A stretch of DNA of 28,300 nt. It comes from RUG754 sp964345365. Lineage in GTDB: Bacteria > Bacillota > Clostridia > Peptostreptococcales > Anaerovoracaceae. How positions within the stretch are numbered: the first letter of the stretch is position 1; every line of letters starts with the position of its first letter. The notes below the pieces were generated by a model. The model searched no databases. It was not told the origin of the DNA and worked only from the letters and a program-made list of their open reading frames with translations. The stretch is from positions 1 to 28,300 of the forward strand of contig CAYFQR010000019.1 in assembly GCA_964345365.1 (NCBI GenBank). Direction: 5' to 3'. The position numbers and the translations under genes are program-made. Positions 7,316 to 15,428 of this stretch are shown piece after piece.

Positions 7316-8176
7316 TCACTTCTTTTTTCCGAGGTATTCGACCGCGCTTAAGGCTGCAATGTTGCCCTCGCCTGCAGCTTTAATATATTGATAAGGCGTA
7401 CCTGCCGCATCGCCGCAGGCGAAACATCCCGCTATGGATGTCTCCATTTTTCTGTTTACGGATATATGCCTGTCTTCCACCTCAAGGCCCGGAACAAGCT
7501 GCGCAGGAGAAACACTGTCGCGGAGTATGAAAAATCCGTCCGCTTCGATTTCACGCGACTTCATAACCAACTTTTCGGCTTTCATCTCGCCCTCGATTGC
7601 AACAGGCACATCCCTTATTACTTTAACTCTACCGCTGAGATTTACGTCGTCATTGTAGCGCGGCACATAAACCACGTTTGATGCAATCTCAGCCATAAAC
7701 TCCGCTTCGCCTTCTTCCTTAGGAGAATCGGCGATTATGACTACTTTTTTGTCCTTATAAAGCGGTGCGTCACAGGTAGCACAGTAACTCACACCTTTTC
7801 CGAGGAACTTTTCTTCCCCCGCATAAGGTTTGCCGAAGCTTACACCTGTAGCAAGGATAACGCTGCTTGCTTCAAAAAGCTCACCGTCTTTATTGTTGAC
7901 TGCGAAATATTCGCCCATCGCATACACATTCAGTACTTGAGTCTGCAACATATCAATCTCCATGCTCCTTGCATGTTCCAAAAAATTAGCGGCGAGGTCG
8001 CTGCCTTTAATTTTAGGGAGACCTAAATAATTATTGATCTCATGCGCCTTTGTGATTTTATCACTAACCTCGGCATTTCCCATCACAAGAACGGATTTGT
8101 TCCTAATTTTCAAAGTTATCGCTGCAGACAAGCCCGCAGGGCCGCTGCCTATCACTATCACATCATACCTTTCCAT
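7316..8176 (-). CDS. Thioredoxin reductase-like flavoprotein lacking NADPH motifs (FFTR-like)
   Basis: 286 residues from the ATG at 8174-8176, chosen because AGGAGAAG directly precedes it; a start 11 codons upstream (8209) lacks such a site. The FAD-binding loop GSGPAG is at 10-15, the redox-active CATC at 132-135, and the second FAD motif GCFACGDAAG near the C-terminus. At the place where NADPH-dependent enzymes have GGGDSA and then HRRxxxR, this protein has VIIADSPKEEG (147-157) and VPRYN (171-175). That loss is the hallmark of the ferredoxin-dependent flavin thioredoxin reductases (FFTR) and related DDOR proteins described in Clostridia. I infer reduction by ferredoxin or another protein donor, not NADPH. 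No thioredoxin gene is adjacent. Last gene of the YhaM-cca-recD2 operon. Confidence 0.85.
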   Translation of the reverse strand: MERYDVIVIGSGPAGLSAAITLKIRNKSVLVMGNAEVSDKITKAHEINNYLGLPKIKGSDLAANFLEHARSMEIDMLQTQVLNVYAMGEYFAVNNKDGELFEASSVILATGVSFGKPYAGEEKFLGKGVSYCATCDAPLYKDKKVVIIADSPKEEGEAEFMAEIASNVVYVPRYNDDVNLSGRVKVIRDVPVAIEGEMKAEKLVMKSREIEADGFFILRDSVSPAQLVPGLEVEDRHISVNRKMETSIAGCFACGDAAGTPYQYIKAAGEGNIAALSAVEYLGKKK

Positions 8177-8224
8177 AATCTTCTCCTTTTGCATTTTATT
8201 TATTGACATATACCCGTTTTTAGC

Positions 8225-10144
8225 TTAACTGAACACCTCATGACTCAAGTCACAAGTGTTCTCGGCTGTGCCATAAAAGTTTTTTAGCCTTTCGGAAAGC
8301 GCGGATAACCTGTACGCGCTGTTATCATTTTGAACCATAGCCCATAAGTACTTGGTATCACCTACTATTATAACCTTTTTTTTCCCTCTTGTCACGGCAG
8401 TATATATCAGGCTTCTTGTCGCCAATTTTGACGGGAACCATGACATAGGTATTATTACAACCGGATATTCGCTGCCTTGACTCTTGTGTACGGTAACAGC
8501 ATAGGCATGTTCAAGCTCATCCAGTTTCGTATATTCATATTCTACAAACCGTTCTTCTCTTCTGTCGTTCCTATCGTCATCGTATGCGACCGTAACGGTT
8601 TTCATTTCGGGATTTATCCCGACAACCGCACCGATTTCTCCGTTAAAAATCCCTCGTCCGTCTTCTCTGATATATCCTTCCTCTGTGCCGTCTCCTCCCC
8701 AAGTATCATGTCTTTTTCTCCTGTAAGCAAGCTGATAGTCATTCTTTGTCTGCATTACCCTGTCACCCGTGCGAAAAACTTTTGAACCGAATTTGAGCTC
8801 GATTTTGTCTTCCGATGCGGGATTAAAAATTTCCTGAAGCCTTACATTGAGCTCACCTACACCTAATATCCCCTTTTTAACCGGACTGAGAATCTGAACA
8901 TCTTCCGATTGATATTTCGATGCCGCTTCGCAAAGGAGTTCCTTTATATCGGCTTGTTTTTCTGCGCCGTAAAGCAAAAAATCACCTTCAGGGAACTCGG
9001 AAAATTTGATATTCGAGTCTCCCCTGTTTATCAAATGTGCATTATATACAATCAGACTTTCCAATTCCTGTCTGCGAATTTCTTTAAGTTCAGTCGTAAA
9101 GAAATATTCGCTCTCGATTAAATCCCCGAAGACATTTCCCGCACCGACAGACGGAAGCTGATCCTTATCACCTACGAGTATGAGCCTCGTCCCTTCTTTT
9201 ATTGCATCGACAAGAGCTTCCATCAAAAGTATGTCGACCATTGAAGCCTCGTCGACTATAACGCAGTCATATTCGAGGGGTTCTTCTCTGTTTCTTCCGA
9301 ACACCATTTTGGCATATCCTTCGTCATAATAATATTCCAAAAGTCTGTGCAGGGTCTGAGCAAAATGTCCTCCGGTTTCCATTATCCTCTTTGCCGCTCT
9401 ACCCGTCGGTGCCGCAACCGCAACCCTGTTTCCAATTTCTTCAAGTATGAATATAACGGCATTTATTATGGTCGTTTTGCCTGTTCCGGGGCCGCCTGTA
9501 ATTATGGATACTCTGTTCGTGACGGAGTTGATAACGGCGTTTTTTTGTTCATCCGAAAGAATTATGTCCGTCTTAGCTTCATATCTCTTAAGGATTGCCT
9601 TGATATTTGAATCGATGCTTACGTGTGCTTTTATCTGCGCTCTTTCAAGAGCCGCAAGTCTGCTGCTTGTTTTGCACTCAGCTCTGTAATACTCATATAA
9701 ATAAACAAGTTCTCTGCCGTCAATTTTTGAGATGTGAATATTCCCCTGAAAAACAAGATCTTCAAGCGGGTCATCTATAGCTTCAGTCCCAAGCTCAAGA
9801 AATGAAGCGCATTCCTCTGTAAGCACCTTGCGCAGTGCGAAACTATGCCCTTCCGATATATAGCCCCTCATTACATAGATGATTGCCGCCTCGATTCTGC
9901 GCGGCTCCGTAGGTAAAACGCCGAGTTTTTTTGCCATTTCATCGACCTTTTTGAACCCGAGAGTCGGGTACTCTTCAAGAATCCAAAACGGATTTTCCTT
10001 GACGAATGCTATAGCCGCATCTCCGTATTCCTCATATATCTTCATTATCATATAATCGGACATCCCGATTCCACGCAAAAACAAGGTCACCTCACTATTG
10101 ACCTTGCCTATGCTTGTTATTTTTTGTCCGTTTAACGCAGCCAT
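8225..10144 (-). CDS. recD2: RecD2-type DNA helicase lacking the N-terminal OB domain
   Basis: 639 residues of the RecD2 (superfamily 1B, 5'-3') helicase family, which acts in DNA repair without RecBC. In order: a helix-hairpin-helix region (about 12-75), the pre-helicase region, Walker A GGPGTGKTT (217-225), Walker B VDEASMVD, the Q-P segment GDKDQLPSVGAGN, and the C-terminal motifs TVHKSQGSEYP and IYTAVTRGKKK. Family members usually have 720-800 residues and start with an OB-like domain of about 90 residues. Here the protein starts directly at the hairpin region, and the sequence upstream is the cca gene. The ATG lies within the last 13 bp of cca, with AGAGGTG before it, so the start looks real and coupled. 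Confidence 0.93.
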   Translation of the reverse strand: MAALNGQKITSIGKVNSEVTLFLRGIGMSDYMIMKIYEEYGDAAIAFVKENPFWILEEYPTLGFKKVDEMAKKLGVLPTEPRRIEAAIIYVMRGYISEGHSFALRKVLTEECASFLELGTEAIDDPLEDLVFQGNIHISKIDGRELVYLYEYYRAECKTSSRLAALERAQIKAHVSIDSNIKAILKRYEAKTDIILSDEQKNAVINSVTNRVSIITGGPGTGKTTIINAVIFILEEIGNRVAVAAPTGRAAKRIMETGGHFAQTLHRLLEYYYDEGYAKMVFGRNREEPLEYDCVIVDEASMVDILLMEALVDAIKEGTRLILVGDKDQLPSVGAGNVFGDLIESEYFFTTELKEIRRQELESLIVYNAHLINRGDSNIKFSEFPEGDFLLYGAEKQADIKELLCEAASKYQSEDVQILSPVKKGILGVGELNVRLQEIFNPASEDKIELKFGSKVFRTGDRVMQTKNDYQLAYRRKRHDTWGGDGTEEGYIREDGRGIFNGEIGAVVGINPEMKTVTVAYDDDRNDRREERFVEYEYTKLDELEHAYAVTVHKSQGSEYPVVIIPMSWFPSKLATRSLIYTAVTRGKKKVIIVGDTKYLWAMVQNDNSAYRLSALSERLKNFYGTAENTCDLSHEVFS

Positions 10145-11436
10145 GAAACACCTCTGAAGTATGCGAGAACCTTATGTTTTTTGTATCTTTTGGCGAGCTC
10201 TAAAAGTTCGCTTCTGGTGTTCCTTTTAGGCTCAATATGAATTCTTTCTATGAGTTTCCTTAGCATCTTCTCACAATCGGCGACCTCGGTGAATATTCCG
10301 GCTTCAATGAGATCATTTTCGTCTATGGCAAGGTCATCAACAAAAATCGGGTCGTTATTCTTCTCAAATTCCGACAGCATATACATCTTCGACTTTATCT
10401 TTGTTTCACAGTCATAGCCGAAAATCAGTCTTTGAGCTTTTTGGATATTCAGAAGATAATCGGATCTCTCCATAGTTTCATGCTCATAGATAAATTTTTT
10501 GTAGTTTTCAGGGCGCTGGCAAAAATGAAAAGCAGGTAAATCCTTTACAACATCTATGAGATGATCCCTGATTTCTCCTTCGAAGCCCAACTTTTCGATA
10601 GAAGCAAGGGCTTTTCTCTCCGAGAATATCGAATAGAATACTCCCATTCTTCTCGCCGGAACCGGCATGGACTTGTCCATGTTCGCACATAGCTCCATAA
10701 GGTCTTTCTTTTCCCTTCTGCTCATCCTTGATACGCCTCTTTCTCCGAGTATCAGGTTGAGTATTCCCGTATCAACTATCATATTGAGGCCCTTGCCTCC
10801 ATATTTTGCCCCTAATATGCCAAGCAGCTCTCTCCGGAATCTTTTCAATGATATTTTTTCAAGAAGTCTGTAGTTCTTTTTTATAGCCTCAAACGCAGGC
10901 ATTGTCATGTCGAAATCAAGCTCCGCACAGAATCTGATTGCTCTGAGCATCCTCACAGGGTCCTCGCTGAAGCTCTCCTCAGGGTCTCTGATTGTCCTTA
11001 CGAGCTTTTCCTGGATATCATCCTTTCCGCCGTATAAGTCGACAAACCTGTAGCCGTTATCCGCCAACGCGTTTATTGTAAAATCTCTCCTGCTGAGGTC
11101 CTCTTCTACAGCCTTAACAAATTCAACCGTGTCCGGTCTTCTGCCGTCGGAATATATACCGTCCTTTCGGAAGGTGGCAATATCAATGACCAACCCCTCG
11201 TCACCTTCATCCGCTTCAGGAAAAAGTCTTATTACCGAATATTTCTCGCTTAAGACTGTCGCTTCCGGGAAAACATCGCAAGGTTCATCGAATCTCGCCG
11301 AAGTGGCGATGCCCCAGTCTATAGGCGTGAGCCCCGCCAAACTGTCCCTTACACATCCTCCGACCGTGAATGCTTCATGCCCCTTGTCCATGAGTGCCTT
11401 CAGTACGTCTCTGATATTTTTAGGTAATTTTATCAT
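10132..11436 (-). CDS. cca: CCA-adding enzyme / poly(A) polymerase family, altered catalytic site
   Basis: 434 residues of the class II nucleotidyltransferases that build or repair the 3' CCA of tRNAs. Visible: GGCVRD at 26-31, the metal-site segment PIDWGIATSA at 38-47, IDIATFRKDG with the third carboxylate, the nucleotide-template block EDLSRRDFTINALA, RMLRAIRFCAELDF, and ISLKRFRREL. The metal site normally reads DxD; here it is Asp40-Trp41-Gly42, so the second metal-binding Asp is missing. The Gly42 codon (11311-11313, GGC) is one base from GAC, so a point mutation or a base-call error is possible. A tail from about 350 holds no motif I recognise. Overlaps recD2 by 13 bp; 17 bp after the YhaM-like gene. 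Confidence 0.9.
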   Translation of the reverse strand: MIKLPKNIRDVLKALMDKGHEAFTVGGCVRDSLAGLTPIDWGIATSARFDEPCDVFPEATVLSEKYSVIRLFPEADEGDEGLVIDIATFRKDGIYSDGRRPDTVEFVKAVEEDLSRRDFTINALADNGYRFVDLYGGKDDIQEKLVRTIRDPEESFSEDPVRMLRAIRFCAELDFDMTMPAFEAIKKNYRLLEKISLKRFRRELLGILGAKYGGKGLNMIVDTGILNLILGERGVSRMSRREKKDLMELCANMDKSMPVPARRMGVFYSIFSERKALASIEKLGFEGEIRDHLIDVVKDLPAFHFCQRPENYKKFIYEHETMERSDYLLNIQKAQRLIFGYDCETKIKSKMYMLSEFEKNNDPIFVDDLAIDENDLIEAGIFTEVADCEKMLRKLIERIHIEPKRNTRSELLELAKRYKKHKVLAYFRGVSWLR

Positions 11437-11453
11437 TTCTCGTTTCCTCCGCG

Positions 11454-12428
11454 TTATTCTTCGGTTTGGTTGCCAAACGGCTTATATATTTTTCTGTTGT
11501 CAAGAGTCCACACCCTGTCGCTGAATCCTCCCGGTTCAGTCACGGAAAGCGCTTCTTCCATATCATAAATCCTTGCGTCTATTATATCGAGATAATGAAG
11601 TATCTCAGCTTCAGGGAAAAGAGGTCTCTTCGGGCTTCCGTATTCAGGTTCATAGTGATGAGATAAAATCATATGCTCAATCATTATCCTCTTTTCTGTC
11701 GGAAAATCAAGCTCAATCGCCAACTTATCGAGAGCCTTGACGCCCATGACCAAATGTCCGAGCATCTGTCCCTCAAATGTGTAGCCGGTTGCCATCCCGT
11801 CGATATCGGACTCTATTTCGTTTAATTTCTCCATATCATGCAAAATAACACCTGCAAGCACCAGACTCTTATTAAGATTGGTGTAAACCTCACAGATTCG
11901 TTCACCGTTCATGAGCATACGCTTCATGTGGTATAGGAGTCCTCCCAGCTCGGCGTGATGATTTTTTGAAGCAGCCGGGTAGTACATCAACCTATCCCTG
12001 TTATCGTCAAGAACCCTGAGGCATAGCCCTCTGAGGTCGGAATCATCAAGCTTCTCGGCAACATCATATATATATTCGAACATCTTTTGGGGCTCCTCAG
12101 GAGCTGCCTTGATGAATGCACTCAGGTCGGTTATGTCTTCCGGATTGCTCTCAGGGCATGCTTTTCTTATCCTTTGAATCTTAAGTTGTAATTGAGAATT
12201 GAACTCTGTAACCGTAGCAATTATCTTTACAATATCTTTTTCTTTAAGGAGTTGATCCGGTCTGCTTACATCCCATTTTTTTGCATTTATTTCACCGGTG
12301 TTGTCACCGAGAACGGCATCAAGGTATAATTTACCTGTTGAACCCGTCTTAACCGAAACCGACTTTATGATAAAAAAATCGGTTACGATATCCCCTATTT
12401 TAAAGTCTTTTACAAATGTTTCTTTCAT
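11454..12428 (-). CDS. YhaM-like 3'-5' exoribonuclease (OB fold plus HD domain)
   Basis: 324 residues. The N-terminal OB fold (about 5-95, DFKIGDIVTDFFIIKSVSVK through TEFNSQLQLKIQRIR) binds nucleic acid. An HD phosphohydrolase domain (about 150-290) follows, with HHAELGGLLYHMKRM and the HD pair in VILHDMEKL, then LSHHYEPEYGSP. This architecture and length match YhaM/CBF1, a metal-dependent 3'-5' exoribonuclease of Firmicutes. The C-terminus TLDNRKIYKPF is typical. AGGAAA precedes the ATG. First gene of an operon with cca, recD2 and the FFTR-like gene, behind a roughly 310-nt leader that contains tandem repeats. Confidence 0.9.
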   Translation of the reverse strand: MKETFVKDFKIGDIVTDFFIIKSVSVKTGSTGKLYLDAVLGDNTGEINAKKWDVSRPDQLLKEKDIVKIIATVTEFNSQLQLKIQRIRKACPESNPEDITDLSAFIKAAPEEPQKMFEYIYDVAEKLDDSDLRGLCLRVLDDNRDRLMYYPAASKNHHAELGGLLYHMKRMLMNGERICEVYTNLNKSLVLAGVILHDMEKLNEIESDIDGMATGYTFEGQMLGHLVMGVKALDKLAIELDFPTEKRIMIEHMILSHHYEPEYGSPKRPLFPEAEILHYLDIIDARIYDMEEALSVTEPGGFSDRVWTLDNRKIYKPFGNQTEE

Positions 12429-12556
12429 AAATGTATTTCCTATCCGTTAGGCTTGTTATTCATCAGCCCGCAATATTTACTTCCGTGTTTTTTTCCTCGC
12501 TTCGCTGCAAAACTAAAACACAGCAGCACCATCGTATCAAAATCAAAATATATGCA

Positions 12557-12748
12557 GCGATTTTGACGAGCTTGCGAAGGCAAAGGTCGCACGGCGATAT
12601 GATTCTCGTATAATAGCTGCCACTGCAGCTATTATACCATGTTTACATGGTATAATTCAGCCATGTGCGATTTTGACGAGCTTGCGAAGGAAAAATAATC
12701 GCACGGCGATATAATCCCGTATAATAGCTGCCACTGCAGCTATTATAC
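12557..12748. repeat. Two direct repeats, 110-bp period, each with inverted-repeat arms
   Basis: Copy 1 (12557-12638) and copy 2 (12667-12749) share the start GCGATTTTGACGAGCTTGCG and the block GCACGGCGATAT. They end with an identical perfect inverted repeat: arms GTATAATAGCTGC and its complement around CACT, at 12608-12637 and 12719-12748. Copy 2 also has outer arms GTGCGATT/AATCGCAC (12665-12672 and 12697-12704). Between the copies, another inverted repeat (arms 12631-12641 and 12646-12656, loop TTTA) shares bases with the first hairpin, so the two structures exclude each other. No ORF or mobile-element gene is associated. Confidence 0.9.
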
Positions 12749-12770
12749 CCCAAAGAAGCTTTTACTGCAA
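12742..12770 (-). promoter_or_regulatory. Promoter of the YhaM-cca-recD2 operon, -10 box inside the repeat
   Basis: Minus-strand TTGCAG (12765-12770), a 17-bp spacer and TATAAT (12742-12747). The -10 box is one arm of the 13-bp inverted repeat, so transcription would start in or next to the hairpin loop and the leader would run about 310 nt to the YhaM-like start. Repeat copy 1 has the same TATAAT arm (12631-12636) with a weaker -35. Confidence 0.7.
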
Positions 12771-12798
12771 TAAAAAAAGGGATTCCCCAAGGAATCCC
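12771..12798 (-). terminator. Terminator of the sigma/anti-sigma operon
   Basis: Arms 12779-12786 and 12791-12798 (GGGATTCC with its complement, 4-nt loop), followed on the minus strand by a run of seven T. It lies 17 bp after the anti-sigma stop and abuts the next promoter. Confidence 0.92.
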
Positions 12799-12814
12799 CT
12801 AATTCGATTTACAC

Positions 12815-14065
12815 TCAGAATGTCGATTTTATCGAGTTCAACAGCTCTTCGGTCTGATCTTCTCCTATATAGAACGTGAATGCGTTTCCGGAAGAAAGAT
12901 TGATATAAAGATGCCCGTTCCGATTTACTTCAAACTTGATATCAAGTCCAAGCGGGTTCTGTGACTTGGAAGAAATAAATGTAGCGAACGTATCTTCTCT
13001 GTTATTGAAGGCACTGCCGATTGTCTCCGCATAACTCTGCGAAAATACAAGGTCAGCCATTACATTTCCAACCTTGGAAACGGATATGGAATACGAGTTT
13101 GACGCCTCGGTCTTTTTCGCAGCGTCGGTAATCTTCTCGGTATAAACAACCGTGCTGAAATTGATGTTTCCGGAAATGCCCGAATCCTTCAGAAATTCAC
13201 CCAATGTACTCGGAGCATAGTCACGATTAACATAGAACAATGTACTGTCTGTATCCGGTATCATTACTCCGACCATGATATTCGGAGAAACCTTTTTAAT
13301 TTTTTTAGTTCTGACCTTATAGGTTAAGCCGCTATCGGCAGATGTATCGGAAGCGCTGAAAACAAGATTGCCGGCATCCGAACCCGATATTTCGGACGTT
13401 GCGTCGGACTGCATATAGCTTTCACCCATGAAGACCGCCTGAGGCGCCTCTACGGCAAGTACTTCCTTCACCCAATTAACATCTTCTTTATCTTTATCCT
13501 TAGATTCCGCATTGCCGCTATCCGAAGCTTCCTTGTCATCAGGCTTCAATGTTCCGGCCGTTTTGGCAGGCTCTTTATTATCGGTATTATCTGTCGTGAC
13601 TGCGGTATCCGTGTTATCCTTAGTATCATTTGCCGGTTCATTCGAATCGATTTCGCCCGGCTTATCCTGATTTTCGTTATCCTGAGAAACGTCACCCGTA
13701 TTATCCGTATTCGCAGCGGTCGGGTCCTCCTTAGGAAGAGTAACAACAGTCGGGTTGTCTACTACGGATTCTATTATACCCGTGACAGTTCCGTTATCTC
13801 CGTTTCCGAGCAAGGATACCGTTCCGACCAGCATAACAAACGCGGCGGCAACAGCCGCGATGTATTTGTAGGCGGTTCTGAAGTCGGTTCCTCTGTTTCT
13901 TCTGCGTCTTGTCATACGCACCGCTTCGTCACCTGTCAATGAGCATTCGGAGGAGATTTTTGCAAGCAAAGAATTGATTACATCGTCTGACGGAACCATT
14001 TGAGCTTTCATACTGTCTATCATATCCTTCGAAAAGATATCATCATGTAAAAAATTATCTGCCAC
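12815..14065 (-). CDS. Probable membrane anti-sigma factor
   Basis: 416 residues. A cytoplasmic N-terminal segment of about 65 residues carries an RRRRNRG patch. It is followed by one membrane helix (about 68-88, YIAAVAAAFVMLVGTVSLLG), a low-complexity linker rich in Asp, Asn, Thr and Lys (about 105-195), and an extracellular domain of about 210 residues with no motif I recognise. It overlaps the ECF sigma gene by 11 bp and follows it in the same operon. With the single-helix topology, this is the usual layout of a membrane anti-sigma factor that releases its sigma on an envelope signal. I infer the role from position and topology, not from family resemblance. No other function can be read. 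Confidence 0.75.
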   Translation of the reverse strand: MADNFLHDDIFSKDMIDSMKAQMVPSDDVINSLLAKISSECSLTGDEAVRMTRRRRNRGTDFRTAYKYIAAVAAAFVMLVGTVSLLGNGDNGTVTGIIESVVDNPTVVTLPKEDPTAANTDNTGDVSQDNENQDKPGEIDSNEPANDTKDNTDTAVTTDNTDNKEPAKTAGTLKPDDKEASDSGNAESKDKDKEDVNWVKEVLAVEAPQAVFMGESYMQSDATSEISGSDAGNLVFSASDTSADSGLTYKVRTKKIKKVSPNIMVGVMIPDTDSTLFYVNRDYAPSTLGEFLKDSGISGNINFSTVVYTEKITDAAKKTEASNSYSISVSKVGNVMADLVFSQSYAETIGSAFNNREDTFATFISSKSQNPLGLDIKFEVNRNGHLYINLSSGNAFTFYIGEDQTEELLNSIKSTF

Positions 14066-14564
14066 TATATTCTTCCTCCTTTCTCAGTATTTCTTTCATC
14101 TGTTCTCTCGCCCTCATAAGCTGAACCTTAACGTTACTCTTAGTCAGCGTCAGAGTGTCGGCAATCTGTTCGACAGACATATCCTCAAAATAGAAAAGCT
14201 GTAGAACTATCCTGTATTTTTCGGGCAGCTGTCTTAAAGCGATATAAACCGCATTTTCTTCTTTTGATTTGAATTTGAACGAACCTTCCTGCATCTCAGC
14301 CATAGGTGTAACACGCCTACGGTATGTGCTGTCTACAACCCTGAGCGAACAGTTCATCGTAGTCCTGATAAGCCAGGCCTTACGATGCTCTTCATCGTTA
14401 AACTCCGGTTTGCTTCTGAAATATATCAAAAAAACCTCTTGAAATATATCGTCGGCATCTGCAGTGTTGCCTGTATAATTCATGGCAATACCGTAAATTG
14501 TGGACTTATATCTCCGGATAACGGTTTCAATATCTTCGTTCTGCACAAAGGTATTATTATCCAT
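14055..14564 (-). CDS. ECF-type RNA polymerase sigma factor
   Basis: 169 residues, a typical group IV sigma factor. Region 2 (about 12-75) contains IYGIAMNYTGNTADADDIFQEVFL and the -10 recognition stretch KAWLIRTTMNCSLR. Region 4 (about 108-160) contains LRQLPEKYRIVLQLFYFEDM and the helix-turn-helix SVEQIADTLTLTKSNVKVQL. No extra domains. It is translationally coupled to the downstream membrane anti-sigma gene (11-bp overlap), and AAAGGAGA precedes the ATG. Its regulon cannot be read from this window apart from a possible autoregulated promoter upstream. Confidence 0.95.
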   Translation of the reverse strand: MDNNTFVQNEDIETVIRRYKSTIYGIAMNYTGNTADADDIFQEVFLIYFRSKPEFNDEEHRKAWLIRTTMNCSLRVVDSTYRRRVTPMAEMQEGSFKFKSKEENAVYIALRQLPEKYRIVLQLFYFEDMSVEQIADTLTLTKSNVKVQLMRAREQMKEILRKEEEYSGR

Positions 14565-14580
14565 CGTTCTCCTTTCACTT

Positions 14581-14611
14581 ATAACTCACACTTGCACCCG
14601 AAAAGGTTACA
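14581..14611 (-). promoter_or_regulatory. Candidate ECF-type autoregulatory promoter
   Basis: Minus-strand TGTAACCTTTT (14601-14611) contains the AAC core typical of ECF -35 elements, about 40 bp upstream of the sigma start. A -10 element (GTGTGAG or TTATA downstream) is not clear, so this is only a candidate. Confidence 0.35.
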
Positions 14612-14659
14612 AGTAATCTCAAAAACAAAAAATATTTTTTTACCGAAGGATTTCTTCCC

Positions 14660-15406
14660 CTATTCTTCCGGTTTATATTCAAAGCAATCCATGTATCTGA
14701 GCTTGAACTGATTGATTTCATGAAGCCTGTCTATCCTTTTTTTGACTTCCTCGTCCTCTATTATTCCTTCCCTTATGTACCTGTCCAAAACCTCATAAGT
14801 GAAGCCGAGATTATCCTCGTCGGTCTTTGACTGAAGTCCGTCCGACGGTACTTTATCGATGAATTTCGAATCAAGGCCGAGTTCGCGGCCGATTGCTTTT
14901 ACTTCTCTGACCGTGAGTCTCGAAAGCGGACTGAAGTCACCGGCATTGTCACCGTATCTGGTTGAATATCCGACCCAATCTTCCGAAAGATTGCATGTGT
15001 TGGCCACTCTGCCGTTTAAGGACTGTGATACGGCATAGGTTACAGCCATCCTTAGACGTGCCGGCAAGTTGGTAACTGTCTGAGCCGTAACATTTTCTTT
15101 ACCCATGGCGGTATTCAGTTCGGATATAATCGCATCGAAAGCCGGACCGATATTCATATTATAGTACTTTATTTTTAAGGCTTCGCACAGAGCGAAAGAC
15201 ATGTCTATATCCGCCTGTACCCCCTTCGGAAGAAGCACCCCGATTACCCTTTCAGCACCTAAGGCTTCTACCAGAAGCGCCGCTGTAATAGACGAGTCTT
15301 TTCCGCCCGAAATTGCGATTACCGCGTTGCAGCCTTTCCCGTTTTTTTCAAACCATTCCCTTATCCATAAGACGATATCGTCTTTTACTTTTTTTGCATC
15401 AAACAT
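14660..15406 (-). CDS. nadE: NH3-dependent NAD+ synthetase
   Basis: 248 residues, the short ammonia-dependent form without an N-terminal glutaminase domain. It amidates nicotinic acid adenine dinucleotide with ATP. Visible: the PP-loop AISGGKDSSITAALL (31-45), LPKGVQADID, TCNLSEDWVGYSTRYGDNAGDFSPL (the substrate and ATP-binding loop, with NLSE and GD), and KVPSDGLQSKTDEDNLGFTYEVLD. GAGGTG precedes the ATG. It follows the transpeptidase gene by 22 bp and probably belongs to the same transcript. There is no functional link to cell-wall synthesis beyond position. Confidence 0.95.
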   Translation of the reverse strand: MFDAKKVKDDIVLWIREWFEKNGKGCNAVIAISGGKDSSITAALLVEALGAERVIGVLLPKGVQADIDMSFALCEALKIKYYNMNIGPAFDAIISELNTAMGKENVTAQTVTNLPARLRMAVTYAVSQSLNGRVANTCNLSEDWVGYSTRYGDNAGDFSPLSRLTVREVKAIGRELGLDSKFIDKVPSDGLQSKTDEDNLGFTYEVLDRYIREGIIEDEEVKKRIDRLHEINQFKLRYMDCFEYKPEE

Positions 15407-15428
15407 CGTTACACCTCACTGCTTAACT

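Noticed and set aside
12557..12749. CRISPR array
   Set aside because: Only two long imperfect units with internal palindromes, irregular spacing content and no cas genes; better described as tandem intergenic repeats.
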